Under the pieces are notes generated by a model. That model saw only the letters and a list, made by a program, of their open reading frames with translations. It had not been told where the DNA came from and did no database searches. Source: Bacteroidota bacterium (GTDB lineage: Bacteria > Bacteroidota > Bacteroidia > Chitinophagales > Chitinophagaceae). Taken from it: a DNA stretch of 64,000 bases. The DNA lies in the NCBI GenBank assembly GCA_023429985.1, contig JAEZCV010000141.1, forward strand, positions 1 through 64,000, written 5' to 3'. Shown here one piece after another: positions 36,238 to 45,385 of this stretch (positions are counted from its first letter, which is position 1; every line of letters begins with the position of its first letter). The translations under genes and the position numbers were made by a program.

Positions 36238-37095
36238 TTATTTAACGCTGCAACTTTGCTGGAAGTTGGTTTTGATGTGTGCCTGTAAACATTCGGCTCT
36301 TAAGGAAGAAAAAGGATGGCTGCGAAAAAAATCTTCCAGCTGGTTGTATTCATTTTCCATTTCTGCCATTTCTTTCCAGAACTCAACTGCCGCGCAAATG
36401 TCCTGGTTAAGCGAATAAGTAAGGTCTGTACCATAATAGTCGGCTTCGAGTTCATTTCTCTGGTTAAAAGATCCTGTAAGCAATCTTTTTATCTGGAAAA
36501 CAAAGCTTCCGTTCTCTTCTCCAAAGATCTTGTTATGGAGCATCATTTCCTGGATGGTCTTTTTAATATGCCCTTTCTCTGAATGGCCAATTTCGTGACC
36601 AATTATGGCATATAAAAGAGATGGTTTTGATTTGCACTTGTTGTACATAGCCTTTGTTATATATATACGGCCCCCAAATGTGAATGCGTTTACCGTGGTA
36701 TCATCCAGCGCGTATATATAATATTTAATATCAGAAGGTTTGGTACGAACCGCAAGAAGATCGGCCAGTGCTTTGTCAAGATCCTGTTGCATTTTGCTGT
36801 CGTTTAACAAAACAAAGGTTTTCGACTCGATGGCATCTTTATGAAAGGCTTCGCCATATTCAGTTTGAACCTGGTCGGTAATTTCTTTATCATCCACCGC
36901 AATGTCGCGAAGAAGGTCACCGGCCCTGCTGATGGTTCGGTTCATTTTGCTGCCCGCAACCGCACTGTCTACACAACCATAGGAATAGGACATATGCTTT
37001 GGTTTGGGTTTTGGCTCGGACTCAGCCTGTCCGTTTACGGATATATCGCATGATGCAAACAGAAGTACAAAGGCAAATAGAATAATTCGGCTCAT
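36238..37095 (-). CDS. M48 family metallopeptidase, lipoprotein
   Basis: About 286 residues from ATG 37095, chosen because it gives a lipobox LFASC; a longer in-frame extension has no signal peptide. The zinc site is IGHEIGHSEKGH (HExxH, about residue 165), and the third ligand lies in NELEADYYGTDL. This is a periplasm-facing M48 (HtpX/BepA-like) protease, probably acting in envelope quality control. A terminator hairpin separates it from typA. Confidence 0.88.
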   Translation of the reverse strand: MSRIILFAFVLLFASCDISVNGQAESEPKPKPKHMSYSYGCVDSAVAGSKMNRTISRAGDLLRDIAVDDKEITDQVQTEYGEAFHKDAIESKTFVLLNDSKMQQDLDKALADLLAVRTKPSDIKYYIYALDDTTVNAFTFGGRIYITKAMYNKCKSKPSLLYAIIGHEIGHSEKGHIKKTIQEMMLHNKIFGEENGSFVFQIKRLLTGSFNQRNELEADYYGTDLTYSLNQDICAAVEFWKEMAEMENEYNQLEDFFRSHPFSSLRAECLQAHIKTNFQQSCSVK

Positions 37096-37135
37096 AAAAT
37101 TTATAAATGCAAAGTACCGGCCAAAAGGTATAAAA

Positions 37136-37157
37136 AAAGCCATCCGGAGATGGCTTT
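37136..37157 (-). terminator. rho-independent terminator after typA
   Basis: A 9-bp stem (AAAGCCATC and its complement, 4-base loop) followed on the minus strand by a seven-T run, 6 bases after the typA stop. Confidence 0.85.
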
Positions 37158-37162
37158 ATATT

Positions 37163-38854
37163 TTAAAGCGCCTGGGCGCTCATTTTTTTCTGCTGTTTTT
37201 TCCTTTCTTCTTCGTCAAGAATTACCTTACGCATACGTATGTTGTTGGGAGTAACTTCAATGCACTCATCCTGCTGAATATATTCCATGCATTCTTCAAG
37301 GGTCATTTGTCTTTTGGGCGGAAGGCTCACCGTACCATCACTTCCGGAGGCACGCATATTGGTAAGTTTTTTTCCTTCATTAGGATTCACAACAAGGTCG
37401 CCGGGCTTATTGGTTTCACCAATGATCATTCCCCTGTAAACTTCTTCTCCCGGGTCCACAAAAAATATTCCGCGATCCTGTAATTTATCAATTGAATAAG
37501 CGGTTGTTGATCCGGCTTCCTTTGCAATAAGAACACCGTTGTTTCGTCCGGGAATAGGTCCTTTCCATGGTTTGTATTCCGAGAACCTGTGGTTCATTAC
37601 AGCCTCACCCGCCGTATTGGTAAGCATGGATGTGCGCAAGCCCAGCAAACCTCTTGAAGGAATGTCAAACTCAAGGTGTTGCATATCGCCCTTGGTTTCC
37701 ATTACCAGCATTTCACCTTTTCTTCTTGTTACCAGGTCAATTACTTTAGAAGCAAATTCCTGCGGAACATCAACTACAAGTGTTTCAAAAGGCTCACATT
37801 TTTTACCATCAATTTCTTTGGTAATTACCTGGGGCTGGCCAATAGTAAGTTCGTATCCTTCACGACGCATGGTTTCAATAAGAACACCCAGGTGAAGAAT
37901 ACCGCGACCATAAACCATAAAGCTGTCCGCGCTATCGGTATCGTAAACTTTTAAAGCCAGGTTTTTTTCAGTTTCCTTCATCAGTCGATCGCGCAGGTGT
38001 CTTGATGTAACAAATTTTCCATCCTTACCAAAGAAAGGAGAATTGTTAATAGAGAACTGCATGTTCATGGTTGGTTCATCAACACTGATCACAGGTAAGG
38101 CTTCAGGATTTTCAAAATCGGCAACTGTATCACCAATGTTGAAATTTTCAAGTCCTACAATGGCGCACAGGTCACCGGAAACAACTTCGGTAACTTTTTT
38201 CTTACCCATTCCTTCAAACACATATAATTCCTTAACGCGCTGTTTTTTTATAACTCCATCTGCCTGCATCAGCGAAATGGGCATGTTTTCTTTTATAGTA
38301 CCGCGACCAACCTTTCCAATGGCAATTCTTCCAAGGAAAGAAGAATAATCAAGAGATGTGATCTGCATTTGTAAACTTCCTTCGCTCACTTTTGGTGGCG
38401 GAACATGTTTAATGATGCCATCAAGTAAAGGAGTAATACCTTCAACCTGTGTAAGGCTGTCGTTAAACCAGCCATTTTTTCCCGAACCGTAATAAGTTGG
38501 GAAGTCGAGTTGCTCCTCAGTTGCATCCAGGTTAAAGAAAAGTTCAAATACAGCGTCGTGCACTTCGTCGGGACGGCAGTTAGGTTTATCAACCTTATTA
38601 ATAACAACAATAGGTTTAAGGTTAAGCTGTAAAGCTTTTTGCAATACAAATCTTGTTTGAGGCATCGGGCCTTCAAAAGCATCTACAAGAAGAATTACAC
38701 CATCGGCCATTTTTAACACTCTTTCCACTTCACCACCAAAGTCGGCGTGACCGGGCGTGTCAATCACATTGATCTTGGTGCCCTGGTAAACAACAGCGGC
38801 ATTTTTTGAAAAGATAGTAATACCTCTTTCACGTTCCAGGTCATTGCTGTCCAT
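37163..38854 (-). CDS. typA: translational GTPase TypA/BipA, N-terminus interrupted by a stop
   Basis: A 563-codon frame from ATG 38854 covering most of TypA/BipA, a ribosome-associated GTPase used in stress and low temperature. It shows switch I ERERGITIFSKN, DTPGHADFGGEVERVLKMADGV, NKVDKPNCRPDEVHDAVFEL, and EF-G-like domains to SGSDGTVSLPPKRQMTLEECM. The P-loop lies upstream in the same frame (AHGDHGKTT, before 38854), but a TGA at 38963-38965 separates it from the natural ATG at 38974. Read as it stands, the protein would lack its G1 motif. Error, decay, or an unusual start are all possible. Confidence 0.85.
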   Translation of the reverse strand: MDSNDLERERGITIFSKNAAVVYQGTKINVIDTPGHADFGGEVERVLKMADGVILLVDAFEGPMPQTRFVLQKALQLNLKPIVVINKVDKPNCRPDEVHDAVFELFFNLDATEEQLDFPTYYGSGKNGWFNDSLTQVEGITPLLDGIIKHVPPPKVSEGSLQMQITSLDYSSFLGRIAIGKVGRGTIKENMPISLMQADGVIKKQRVKELYVFEGMGKKKVTEVVSGDLCAIVGLENFNIGDTVADFENPEALPVISVDEPTMNMQFSINNSPFFGKDGKFVTSRHLRDRLMKETEKNLALKVYDTDSADSFMVYGRGILHLGVLIETMRREGYELTIGQPQVITKEIDGKKCEPFETLVVDVPQEFASKVIDLVTRRKGEMLVMETKGDMQHLEFDIPSRGLLGLRTSMLTNTAGEAVMNHRFSEYKPWKGPIPGRNNGVLIAKEAGSTTAYSIDKLQDRGIFFVDPGEEVYRGMIIGETNKPGDLVVNPNEGKKLTNMRASGSDGTVSLPPKRQMTLEECMEYIQQDECIEVTPNNIRMRKVILDEEERKKQQKKMSAQAL

Positions 38855-38962
38855 TATAAGGTCCCCGGTTTCCTGGTTGTCGCGGAAACCCTTGGTAGTG
38901 TGTAAGATCTTATCAACCAGGGTAGTTTTTCCGTGGTCACCGTGGGCAATGATGGCGATATT

Positions 38963-38974
38963 TCAGATTTGCAT
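38963..38974 (-). other. in-frame nonsense codon at position 4 of typA
   Basis: Reading the minus strand from ATG 38974 gives Met-Gln-Ile-stop, then Asn-Ile-Ala-Ile-Ile-Ala-His and on through the P-loop to the annotated frame. TypA proteins normally read Met-Gln-Ile-Arg at this point. TGA is used as an ordinary stop elsewhere in this window (for example at 48013-48015), so a changed code is not the explanation. Confidence 0.75.
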
Positions 38975-39173
38975 AAATTTTCTAACGGGGCTAAACTGCT
39001 ATTTGGAGGCCGGAAGCCAAAGCGAAGCCATATTTTAAGAGGCGCAAAGGTAAGTCAATTTGGGGTGGGAGCGAACACCTAAAGGTTAAATATTGGGGAT
39101 TTGAACCTGTTATTTCGCTGTTTTAGCTTTTTCAAATCAGCTTCTCAATGCTATTATCATTTAGTTTTGGAAA

Positions 39174-39593
39174 ATGAAGACAGTTGTACTGATCGCTTCG
39201 ATATTTTTAATGAGCCAGTTAAAGGCCCAGGACAGCTGGGTTGTATTTTTGAACAAGCAACAACTACTAAGCACTTCAACAGAATCAGCTGAAAAAAATG
39301 TTTTTTCTGTTAAGGAGGAAGATCTGAAGGAAAATCATCCATTTACACTCACCTATTTCGATTTAAATAAAGAAAAGGACTGGACGCGGTTCCTGATGAT
39401 CTTCACCACAAAAGATGAAGAGATCAAAAGACAGGAAGGACGAAAAATGCGTTTAACAAACAGCAGGCTACTGGAATTGTTGAAAAAGCATAAAGAGCTC
39501 CATTTTTATACCTATTCACTTCCCAACGATCCCGATCTAAGGGCCAGAATACGTGTGAGAAGAATACATTTGTGCACCCTGGTTTTAGATTAA
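39174..39593 (+). CDS. small exported hypothetical protein
   Basis: A 139-residue protein with a signal peptide (KTVVLIASIFLMSQLKAQD). The mature part (SWVVFLNKQQLL, FTLTYFDLNKEKDWTRFLM, LLELLKKHKELHFYTYSLP, RARIRVRRIHLCTLVLD) has an alpha/beta look. No family known to me. Its stop overlaps the lipid kinase ATG by one base (TAATG), so the two are translated as a unit. Confidence 0.65.
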   Translation: MKTVVLIASIFLMSQLKAQDSWVVFLNKQQLLSTSTESAEKNVFSVKEEDLKENHPFTLTYFDLNKEKDWTRFLMIFTTKDEEIKRQEGRKMRLTNSRLLELLKKHKELHFYTYSLPNDPDLRARIRVRRIHLCTLVLD

Positions 39594-40498
39594 TGGAAAG
39601 AAAATTCATTTACATAGTTAATCCTGTTTCAGGTACAAAGGATAAAAATCCGCTGATTGACCTAATTCGCAGCAGAACCAAGCAGGCTGGTTTTGAATTC
39701 GAAATTTATCCATCTGTTGCCAGTGGTGATTATTCTTTTATTTACCCGGTAATTGAAGAAAAGAAGATAACTGATATTGTTATTGCCGGTGGTGATGGAA
39801 CCATTAACCAGGTAATAAATGATCTTAGAAAATTTGATGTAAGCTTTGGCATCATTCCTTCGGGTTCGGGAAATGGACTTGCATTTAGTGCCGGATTAAA
39901 AAAAGATCCTTTGTATTCACTTGAAACAATTTTTAAAGGCAATGCAAAATGGACGGATGCTTTTACAGTGAATGGGCGGTTTGCCTGCATGCTTTGCGGA
40001 CTTGGTTTTGATGCACAGGTGGCGCATGATTTTGCAAAAGATCACAGGCGCGGATTGTTTACCTATATCAAAAAAACCATCAGCAATTTTTTTACTGCAC
40101 CTGTATATCCATTTGTTATTGATACGGGTGAAAGGCAATTTGCAACCGAATCTTTTTTTATATCCATAGCAAACAGCAACCAGTTTGGCAATCATTTTAC
40201 CATTGCACCGGAGGCCAGTTTAACCGATGGTTTGCTCGACATTGTTGTTATAGGCAAACAAAATAAACTTAGCATGTTGTATTGTGCAGCCAAACAGGTT
40301 TGCGGATTTAACCAATTGCAAAAGGTGGACATGATCGATGAAAAAAGTTTGCTGATGTATTTTCAGTCAGATAAAATTCAAATTCAAAACCTGCATAAGG
40401 CGCCTATGCATATAGACGGAGACCCGGTAGAAACAGCCGAATCAATCGACATAATTCTGCTGAGGAACTGCTTCAGACTTATTTTTCCCGGCGCGTAG
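39593..40498 (+). CDS. diacylglycerol/lipid kinase family protein
   Basis: About 301 residues from ATG 39593 (the seven extra upstream codons are unlikely). The kinase catalytic core has FIYIVNPVSGTKDKNPL, IVIAGGDGTINQVIN (nucleotide-binding GGDGT) and FGIIPSGSGNGLA. The C-terminal half is beta-rich (FITIAPEASLTDGLLDIVVIG read as HFTIAPEASL). It phosphorylates a lipid, possibly diacylglycerol or a sphingoid base. It is coupled to the preceding exported protein and its last 57 bases overlap the convergent patatin gene. Confidence 0.88.
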   Translation: MERKFIYIVNPVSGTKDKNPLIDLIRSRTKQAGFEFEIYPSVASGDYSFIYPVIEEKKITDIVIAGGDGTINQVINDLRKFDVSFGIIPSGSGNGLAFSAGLKKDPLYSLETIFKGNAKWTDAFTVNGRFACMLCGLGFDAQVAHDFAKDHRRGLFTYIKKTISNFFTAPVYPFVIDTGERQFATESFFISIANSNQFGNHFTIAPEASLTDGLLDIVVIGKQNKLSMLYCAAKQVCGFNQLQKVDMIDEKSLLMYFQSDKIQIQNLHKAPMHIDGDPVETAESIDIILLRNCFRLIFPGA

Positions 40499-42724
40499 GA
40501 GTTGTTCTACTTTTTTAAAATTCTCCAGGTTATAACTTGAGCTCAATGAGGCAGCAATGTCGAGCTTTTCTCTTTGAGTGAGGTGGAAATTTAAGGCGGC
40601 CTTGTTTTCTTCTTTTTTAGGGATGTATTGAAAATTAAGACTGTAAACAGGGAATTCTTTGTTATCCATAAAATAGCTCACCATATCTGACTGGAAGTAT
40701 TCCATCATTTTATACCAGTTGTTTTGCAAAAGGAAAAAAGGTTTTACGGCATTGTCGGTTAAGTTATCATATTCAAAAGGATGTTCCCATCCTCCATCCA
40801 TCCGGTCGCGCATTTGAATGATAAGAACGCCCCTTGTGTTTTCTTTTATCCAGTCCTGCATATGGGAAAGAAATCTTAACGAAGTGGAAACGCCATAATT
40901 ATCACGAAGGCCTCCATCCATAACATCTATTACAGGTTCGCTGGGAAGCCACACGTTAGGTAAAACAATGGGGAAGGTGGCATTCATTCTTAATGCGGTA
41001 AGCAGTCGTAAGTTATAAGGATCCTGTTTTGCAAAGAAAGTGGTGAAGTCCACAGCATCCGGTGTATTATTAGTTACTGTTGAATCCCTTAGCGGTTGCA
41101 TCATAAAGCGCAGTGGCTGTGTAGAGATCATCATCATTTTGGCATCTCTTGTAACCACGTTATGATAAAGGATCAAGGGAATGTTTGCAGATTTTTCATC
41201 GGCTACATAATCGCGCAATTTTTTGTTGAGAAACCCGCGGGTGTTTTTATCCAGTGCTCTTTCAAAAGCAAGGCCGCGGTCGCGGAGATAACTATAGTTG
41301 CCATCATTAAATTTTCTTTCCGGAGCAAATATGTCGCGAGCAACAAAAGATGTAAAGATGGGATTTAAAAGATCATCGGCTATATCATCAACATATTCCT
41401 GTGCCTGCAGGTTGATGCCGGGATTATTTAATTTCTGCCGGTACAATTCGCGGAAATAAGTGGCGCCAATCATTCCGCCGGAGGCACCCGTTATAAGAAA
41501 GGTCTGATTCATGATCTTACCCTTTGTTATGCTGTCGAGATGCTGCAAAACATTCATGGTAAATGTGGCACTTCTTGATCCGCCACCGCTGGTGGTTAAG
41601 ATCACAAGCAGGGGCTTTTCATCATCCTGTTTTTCCTTCCAGTTTTCAAGGATGCCGATCATGTTTTGTTTATCTGCGTTGCGGTTTGAAGGGCTAGCCA
41701 GTCTTTCAAGGTTTTTTTGTGAATATTCAGGTTCCTCCTTTCCAGTAGTATAATTCATTCCATAGGCCTTATTTCGTGGATCTATCCATTCGATTTTGTA
41801 TAGAGAATTTAAAATGAAAAAGAAAGCCAGTAAAGCGGGAACGATCCAGCTTTGAAAAAAATAAACCAGCGCCCCGATAACACCAACAAGAATGGCTATA
41901 AAAAGCGTTATGCTGGCGCCTGCCGGCAGCTGGAAGAATTCGGAATCGAGGAAGAAGCCAATCAGCAATAGAACAACATATGCGATCAAAAGACTTATAA
42001 CCGCAGCAAAATGATGTTGTTTAAAAACCTTTTCCATTAATTCGGGCGAATAATGCGAAACATCTCTTGACCTGCGCACTTTCCAGAAAGACTCAAGGAA
42101 CCATTCGGTATGGATGATGGACCTGTTGCCTGTATTATGCTCGGGTTGAAGATGAGAAATATAGTTTTTAGCACTGGTAAAAACAGGCTCCAGTCTTTTT
42201 AAAATGGTACGGTCGGCACGAAAAAAATAAAAGAAAGAAACAGCAAGTATCAGCAGGAAACCTGTAAGAAAACCCAGCGACAGGAAAATGATCTCAACAT
42301 TTGCAATCAGTTCCTTATAATGCGCATACTGGTAAGCCTTAAGTAAATAGAAAATGAGAAAGGTTAAAGGAATGACACTGTTGTTTATGCAATATTTTAA
42401 AAAAGGAAATTGAGTAGCAGCTAAAAAAGTAACGTGGCGACTGAAAAGAATGAAAGTGGTGATATTCCAGCACATGATAAAGATGCCAATGGAAATGCCC
42501 ATTATGGCAGCGCCCAATGGGTTTACATCACCCAGGTATTCGGGGCCCAGGAAAAGGGATTCAGAGCCGAAATTTTTCATAAATCCACCACCCACAACAC
42601 TAAAAAGCAGGATCCAGAAAATTAACAGCACCTGGTATTTCCGGAAATGCAGGAAAAGAAGTTGTACGGGTAACGAATAAAAAATTCCTCTGAGATAATC
42701 TTTAATAGAATAGGTTGTTTTCAA
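40442..42724 (-). CDS. patatin-like phospholipase family membrane protein
   Basis: A 760-residue protein with about six or seven N-terminal membrane helices (about residues 20-320) followed by a patatin domain. The catalytic serine sits in ITGASGGMIG (GxSxG), the oxyanion loop is TSGGGSRSA, and the catalytic aspartate is in VIDVMDGGLRDNYG. Membrane-tethered patatins release fatty acids from phospholipids. Its last 19 codons overlap the convergent lipid kinase gene; both C-termini look genuine, and both neighbours act on lipids. Confidence 0.88.
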   Translation of the reverse strand: MKTTYSIKDYLRGIFYSLPVQLLFLHFRKYQVLLIFWILLFSVVGGGFMKNFGSESLFLGPEYLGDVNPLGAAIMGISIGIFIMCWNITTFILFSRHVTFLAATQFPFLKYCINNSVIPLTFLIFYLLKAYQYAHYKELIANVEIIFLSLGFLTGFLLILAVSFFYFFRADRTILKRLEPVFTSAKNYISHLQPEHNTGNRSIIHTEWFLESFWKVRRSRDVSHYSPELMEKVFKQHHFAAVISLLIAYVVLLLIGFFLDSEFFQLPAGASITLFIAILVGVIGALVYFFQSWIVPALLAFFFILNSLYKIEWIDPRNKAYGMNYTTGKEEPEYSQKNLERLASPSNRNADKQNMIGILENWKEKQDDEKPLLVILTTSGGGSRSATFTMNVLQHLDSITKGKIMNQTFLITGASGGMIGATYFRELYRQKLNNPGINLQAQEYVDDIADDLLNPIFTSFVARDIFAPERKFNDGNYSYLRDRGLAFERALDKNTRGFLNKKLRDYVADEKSANIPLILYHNVVTRDAKMMMISTQPLRFMMQPLRDSTVTNNTPDAVDFTTFFAKQDPYNLRLLTALRMNATFPIVLPNVWLPSEPVIDVMDGGLRDNYGVSTSLRFLSHMQDWIKENTRGVLIIQMRDRMDGGWEHPFEYDNLTDNAVKPFFLLQNNWYKMMEYFQSDMVSYFMDNKEFPVYSLNFQYIPKKEENKAALNFHLTQREKLDIAASLSSSYNLENFKKVEQLLRAGKNKSEAVPQQNYVD

Positions 42725-42765
42725 ACTGCGACTAAAATACTATTAATTGATAACAGGGGCAACCT

Positions 42766-43824
42766 TTACGCATATTGTGTTTTTGAACCCAGGAGATAGA
42801 GAACATGTACAAGGGAAAGCATAAAAAGCATTCCCACAACCTGGTGCAGTTGGGCCATCCATTCAAATTCATTCCATTTATAAGCTCTTATGGCAATACT
42901 TGAAATTACCGTAAAAATGCCCAATATGGTTTGCAGTATTACAAAACCAATTGGAAATAGCCGGACCCTTTTAAATGCCGGAGTAGCAATTATACGAAAT
43001 GACTTTATGGTCCAAATTATTACAAGTATCACAAGAAAATAGGCCAGCATTCGGTGGATGAAATGCACTACAAGTGGATTTTCAATAATGCTTATGATGC
43101 CTTCGGGCCGGTTAAAAATTCCCGGGGGAATAAAGCTGCCATTCATGTCGGGCCAGGTATAAGCTACTGTTGCTGCCCTGTGACCTGCCATCAGCGCTGC
43201 CCAGAAAAACTGGATAAACAAAACAGCAATTACCATCCAGGTAAAGTTGGATAATTTCTTATTATCGACCCGGCTTTCCCGCGGAGTTCTTAATTGAAGG
43301 GCAAACCAGTAAGTGTAAAACAGCAGTATCATGGCAAGCACAAAATGCATGGCTAGTTTTGTTGGGCGCACATAAACAGCATCGCCTGTTAATCCGCTGG
43401 CTACCATAATCCAGCCAATTACACCCTGTAAGGCTCCTAATAAAAAAAGGATCAATAATGGTTTGATCATCCAGGAAGAAAACCTGCGCTGAAATAGAAA
43501 AATAATGAAGGGAATGATAAATACTATACCTATTAACCGGCCCCACAGCCTGTGAAACCATTCCCAGAAAAAAATAAATTTAAAATCGCTTAAAGTAAAC
43601 CCGGAATTGAGTTGTTTAAATTGTTCCGTTTGTTGGTATTTTTCAAACTCGTGCAGCCACGATGCATTATCCATTGGTGGAAGCACGCCAGTTACTACAT
43701 TCCATTCTGTAATGGAAAGACCTGAACCTGTAAGTCGGGTGATGCCTCCAAGAATGATCTGAACGATGATCATAATTACTCCGACCATCAGCCAGGTTGC
43801 AACAGGTTTGGTATTGGGTCTCAT
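42766..43824 (-). CDS. ctaA: heme A synthase (COX15/CtaA family)
   Basis: About 352 residues from ATG 43824 (an ATG nine codons earlier is less natural). Eight membrane helices are predicted. The heme-binding histidines lie in FWEWFHRLWGRLIG, VVHFIHRMLAYFLV and LHQVVGMLFML. The hallmark ILGGITRLTGSGLSITEWN is near residue 30. It converts heme O to heme A for terminal oxidases, and indicates aerobic respiration. Cytochrome oxidase genes themselves are not in the window. Confidence 0.92.
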   Translation of the reverse strand: MRPNTKPVATWLMVGVIMIIVQIILGGITRLTGSGLSITEWNVVTGVLPPMDNASWLHEFEKYQQTEQFKQLNSGFTLSDFKFIFFWEWFHRLWGRLIGIVFIIPFIIFLFQRRFSSWMIKPLLILFLLGALQGVIGWIMVASGLTGDAVYVRPTKLAMHFVLAMILLFYTYWFALQLRTPRESRVDNKKLSNFTWMVIAVLFIQFFWAALMAGHRAATVAYTWPDMNGSFIPPGIFNRPEGIISIIENPLVVHFIHRMLAYFLVILVIIWTIKSFRIIATPAFKRVRLFPIGFVILQTILGIFTVISSIAIRAYKWNEFEWMAQLHQVVGMLFMLSLVHVLYLLGSKTQYA

Positions 43825-43888
43825 GGTGTGCAAAGGTAAGCTATGATGCATGAAGGGGAGAATTTAAAGAAAGGGTTGAAGGGGGAGT

Positions 43889-43943
43889 TGGTTGAATAGT
43901 TGTTGAACAGTTGTTGAACGGTTGTTGAACAGTTGTTGAAGGG
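43889..43943. repeat. five tandem 11-bp repeats
   Basis: Five successive 11-bp units (consensus TTGTTGAACAG, first and last copies degenerate) lie between the ctaA start and the rnhB start, in the intergenic region of a divergent pair. They may simply be a slippage-prone tandem repeat or affect expression of rnhB. Confidence 0.8.
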
Positions 43944-43978
43944 AGTGCGGATTTAGATTTCCACATTGGAAAAATTCA

Positions 43979-44626
43979 ATGTTGAATCTTTTATTTTTGG
44001 GTGAAACTGGAAACTTGCTGCATTCTTTTTTTGATGAAGTTCTTTTGGAAGCGGGATGCGATGAAGCAGGACGTGGCTGTCTCGCCGGTCCGGTGTATGC
44101 AGCTGCGGTAATTTTACCTAAGGGTTTTTATCATCCCCTGCTCAACGATTCCAAACAACTTAATGAAGATGAGCGATACGAGCTTCGTCCCGTCATTGAG
44201 AAAAAAGCCATTGCTTTTGCAGTAGCGGCTTTGTGCAATAAACAAATTGACAAGATCAATATTTTAAAAGCATCCTTTAAAAGCATGCATCTTGCCATTA
44301 AAAAATTAAATCCGCAACCGCAGTTGCTGTTAATTGATGGAAACAGGTTCACACCTTATAAAAAAATTCCACATAAGTGCATCATCCAGGGCGATGGCTT
44401 ATATGCTTCCATTGCAGCAGCCAGTGTACTTGCAAAAACTTACCGCGATGATCATATGAAATTGTTGCATAAAAAATATCCTCAATACAACTGGTGTAAG
44501 AATAAGGGATATGCTACAAAAGAGCACCAGCAGGCGCTTGAGAAATATGGTCCCTGTAAATTTCACAGGCTCAGTTTCAGGTTAGATTATTCCATTGAGC
44601 AAATACAGGAAGAACCTGCCATTTAA
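43979..44626 (+). CDS. rnhB: ribonuclease HII
   Basis: A 215-residue enzyme that removes single ribonucleotides and RNA from RNA-DNA hybrids. Catalytic acids: EAGCDEAGRGCLAGPVYAAAV (about residues 24-44), LLLIDGNR (third Asp) and SVLAKTYRDDHM (fourth). The C-terminus has KYGPCKFHRLSF. The natural start may be the TTG at 44015, giving a start LLHSFFDE closer to other RNase HII proteins; ATG 43979 adds a hydrophobic stretch. A bidirectional terminator follows. Confidence 0.92.
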   Translation: MLNLLFLGETGNLLHSFFDEVLLEAGCDEAGRGCLAGPVYAAAVILPKGFYHPLLNDSKQLNEDERYELRPVIEKKAIAFAVAALCNKQIDKINILKASFKSMHLAIKKLNPQPQLLLIDGNRFTPYKKIPHKCIIQGDGLYASIAAASVLAKTYRDDHMKLLHKKYPQYNWCKNKGYATKEHQQALEKYGPCKFHRLSFRLDYSIEQIQEEPAI

Positions 44627-44706
44627 GCAGCGTTTCATTTAAAAGGCTTGTCTATGTATTTGCTGCACCCTTTGGGGCATCTGCCGTAAAATATGGTTGA
44701 AGGTTT

Positions 44707-44734
44707 AATACACCGCCTGGAGGGGCGGTGTATT
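44707..44734. terminator. bidirectional rho-independent terminator
   Basis: An 11-bp stem (AATACACCGCC and its complement) with a short GGAG-type loop, flanked by A and T, lies between the convergent rnhB and YciO-like genes. Confidence 0.8.
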
Positions 44735-44736
44735 TA

Positions 44737-45342
44737 TTATTGCCATTCTCCGGCGCCTTCTCTTACCAATTCTCCGGATCCGGAGGTGAAATCAATAACA
44801 GTTGAAGGGATGATACCTCCAATGCCGCCGTCAATTACAAGATCTACCTGTTTCCCGAAGTTGTCGTGAATAATATCAGGATCGGTATAATCTTCAACAT
44901 TGTCGCCGGGAAGCGAAGCGCTTAAAATTGGATTACCAAGTTCGCGAACAATGGCGCGTGCAATATTATTATCCGGAATACGGATACCTACTGTATCTTT
45001 TTTTGTTTTCAGAATTTTAGGAACTTCCTTGCTGGCACCTAAAATAAAAGTATACGGACCAGGAAGATGTTGTTTTAGCGACCGGTAAACAGAAGTATTC
45101 ATCTGCCGTGCATATTTACTGAGGTCACTAAGGTCGTAGCAGATAAAAGATAAATTTGCTTTTTGGGGCTGAACATTTTTTAGAGCGCAGATCTTTTCTA
45201 CTGCTTTATGTTGAGAAATATCACAACCCAAACCATAAATAGTATCAGTTGGATAAACTATGATCCCGCCTTTTTTCAAACTATCCACCACCTGCCTGAT
45301 CAGCCTTTCCTGGGGATTATCAGGATGAATATGTATCAGCAT
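44737..45342 (-). CDS. Sua5/YciO/YrdC family protein (YciO-like)
   Basis: A 201-residue YrdC-fold protein. The opening IHPDNPQERLIRQVVDSLKK and the phrase GGIIVYPTDTIYGLGCDIS match the YciO branch rather than classical TsaC. QHLPGPYTFIL, GIRIPDNNIARAIV, ILSASLPG and GGIIPSTVIDFT complete the fold. Sua5/TsaC members make threonylcarbamoyl-AMP for tRNA t6A; YciO has the fold but its role is less certain. Whether this protein supplies t6A synthesis or another L-threonylcarbamoyladenylate synthase does is not visible here. Confidence 0.85.
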   Translation of the reverse strand: MLIHIHPDNPQERLIRQVVDSLKKGGIIVYPTDTIYGLGCDISQHKAVEKICALKNVQPQKANLSFICYDLSDLSKYARQMNTSVYRSLKQHLPGPYTFILGASKEVPKILKTKKDTVGIRIPDNNIARAIVRELGNPILSASLPGDNVEDYTDPDIIHDNFGKQVDLVIDGGIGGIIPSTVIDFTSGSGELVREGAGEWQ

Positions 45343-45385
45343 AAACTTATTTATATTTCATCCTGCAAAAATCATTCATGAATTA

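Noticed and set aside
37004..37483. A 159-codon plus-strand reading frame
   Set aside because: Antisense to the M48 peptidase and typA genes, spanning the terminator between them, with no recognisable protein features.
38963..38965. TGA read as an amino acid (alternative code)
   Set aside because: TGA is a plain stop at many well-supported genes in the window, for example 48013-48015 and 49850-49852.
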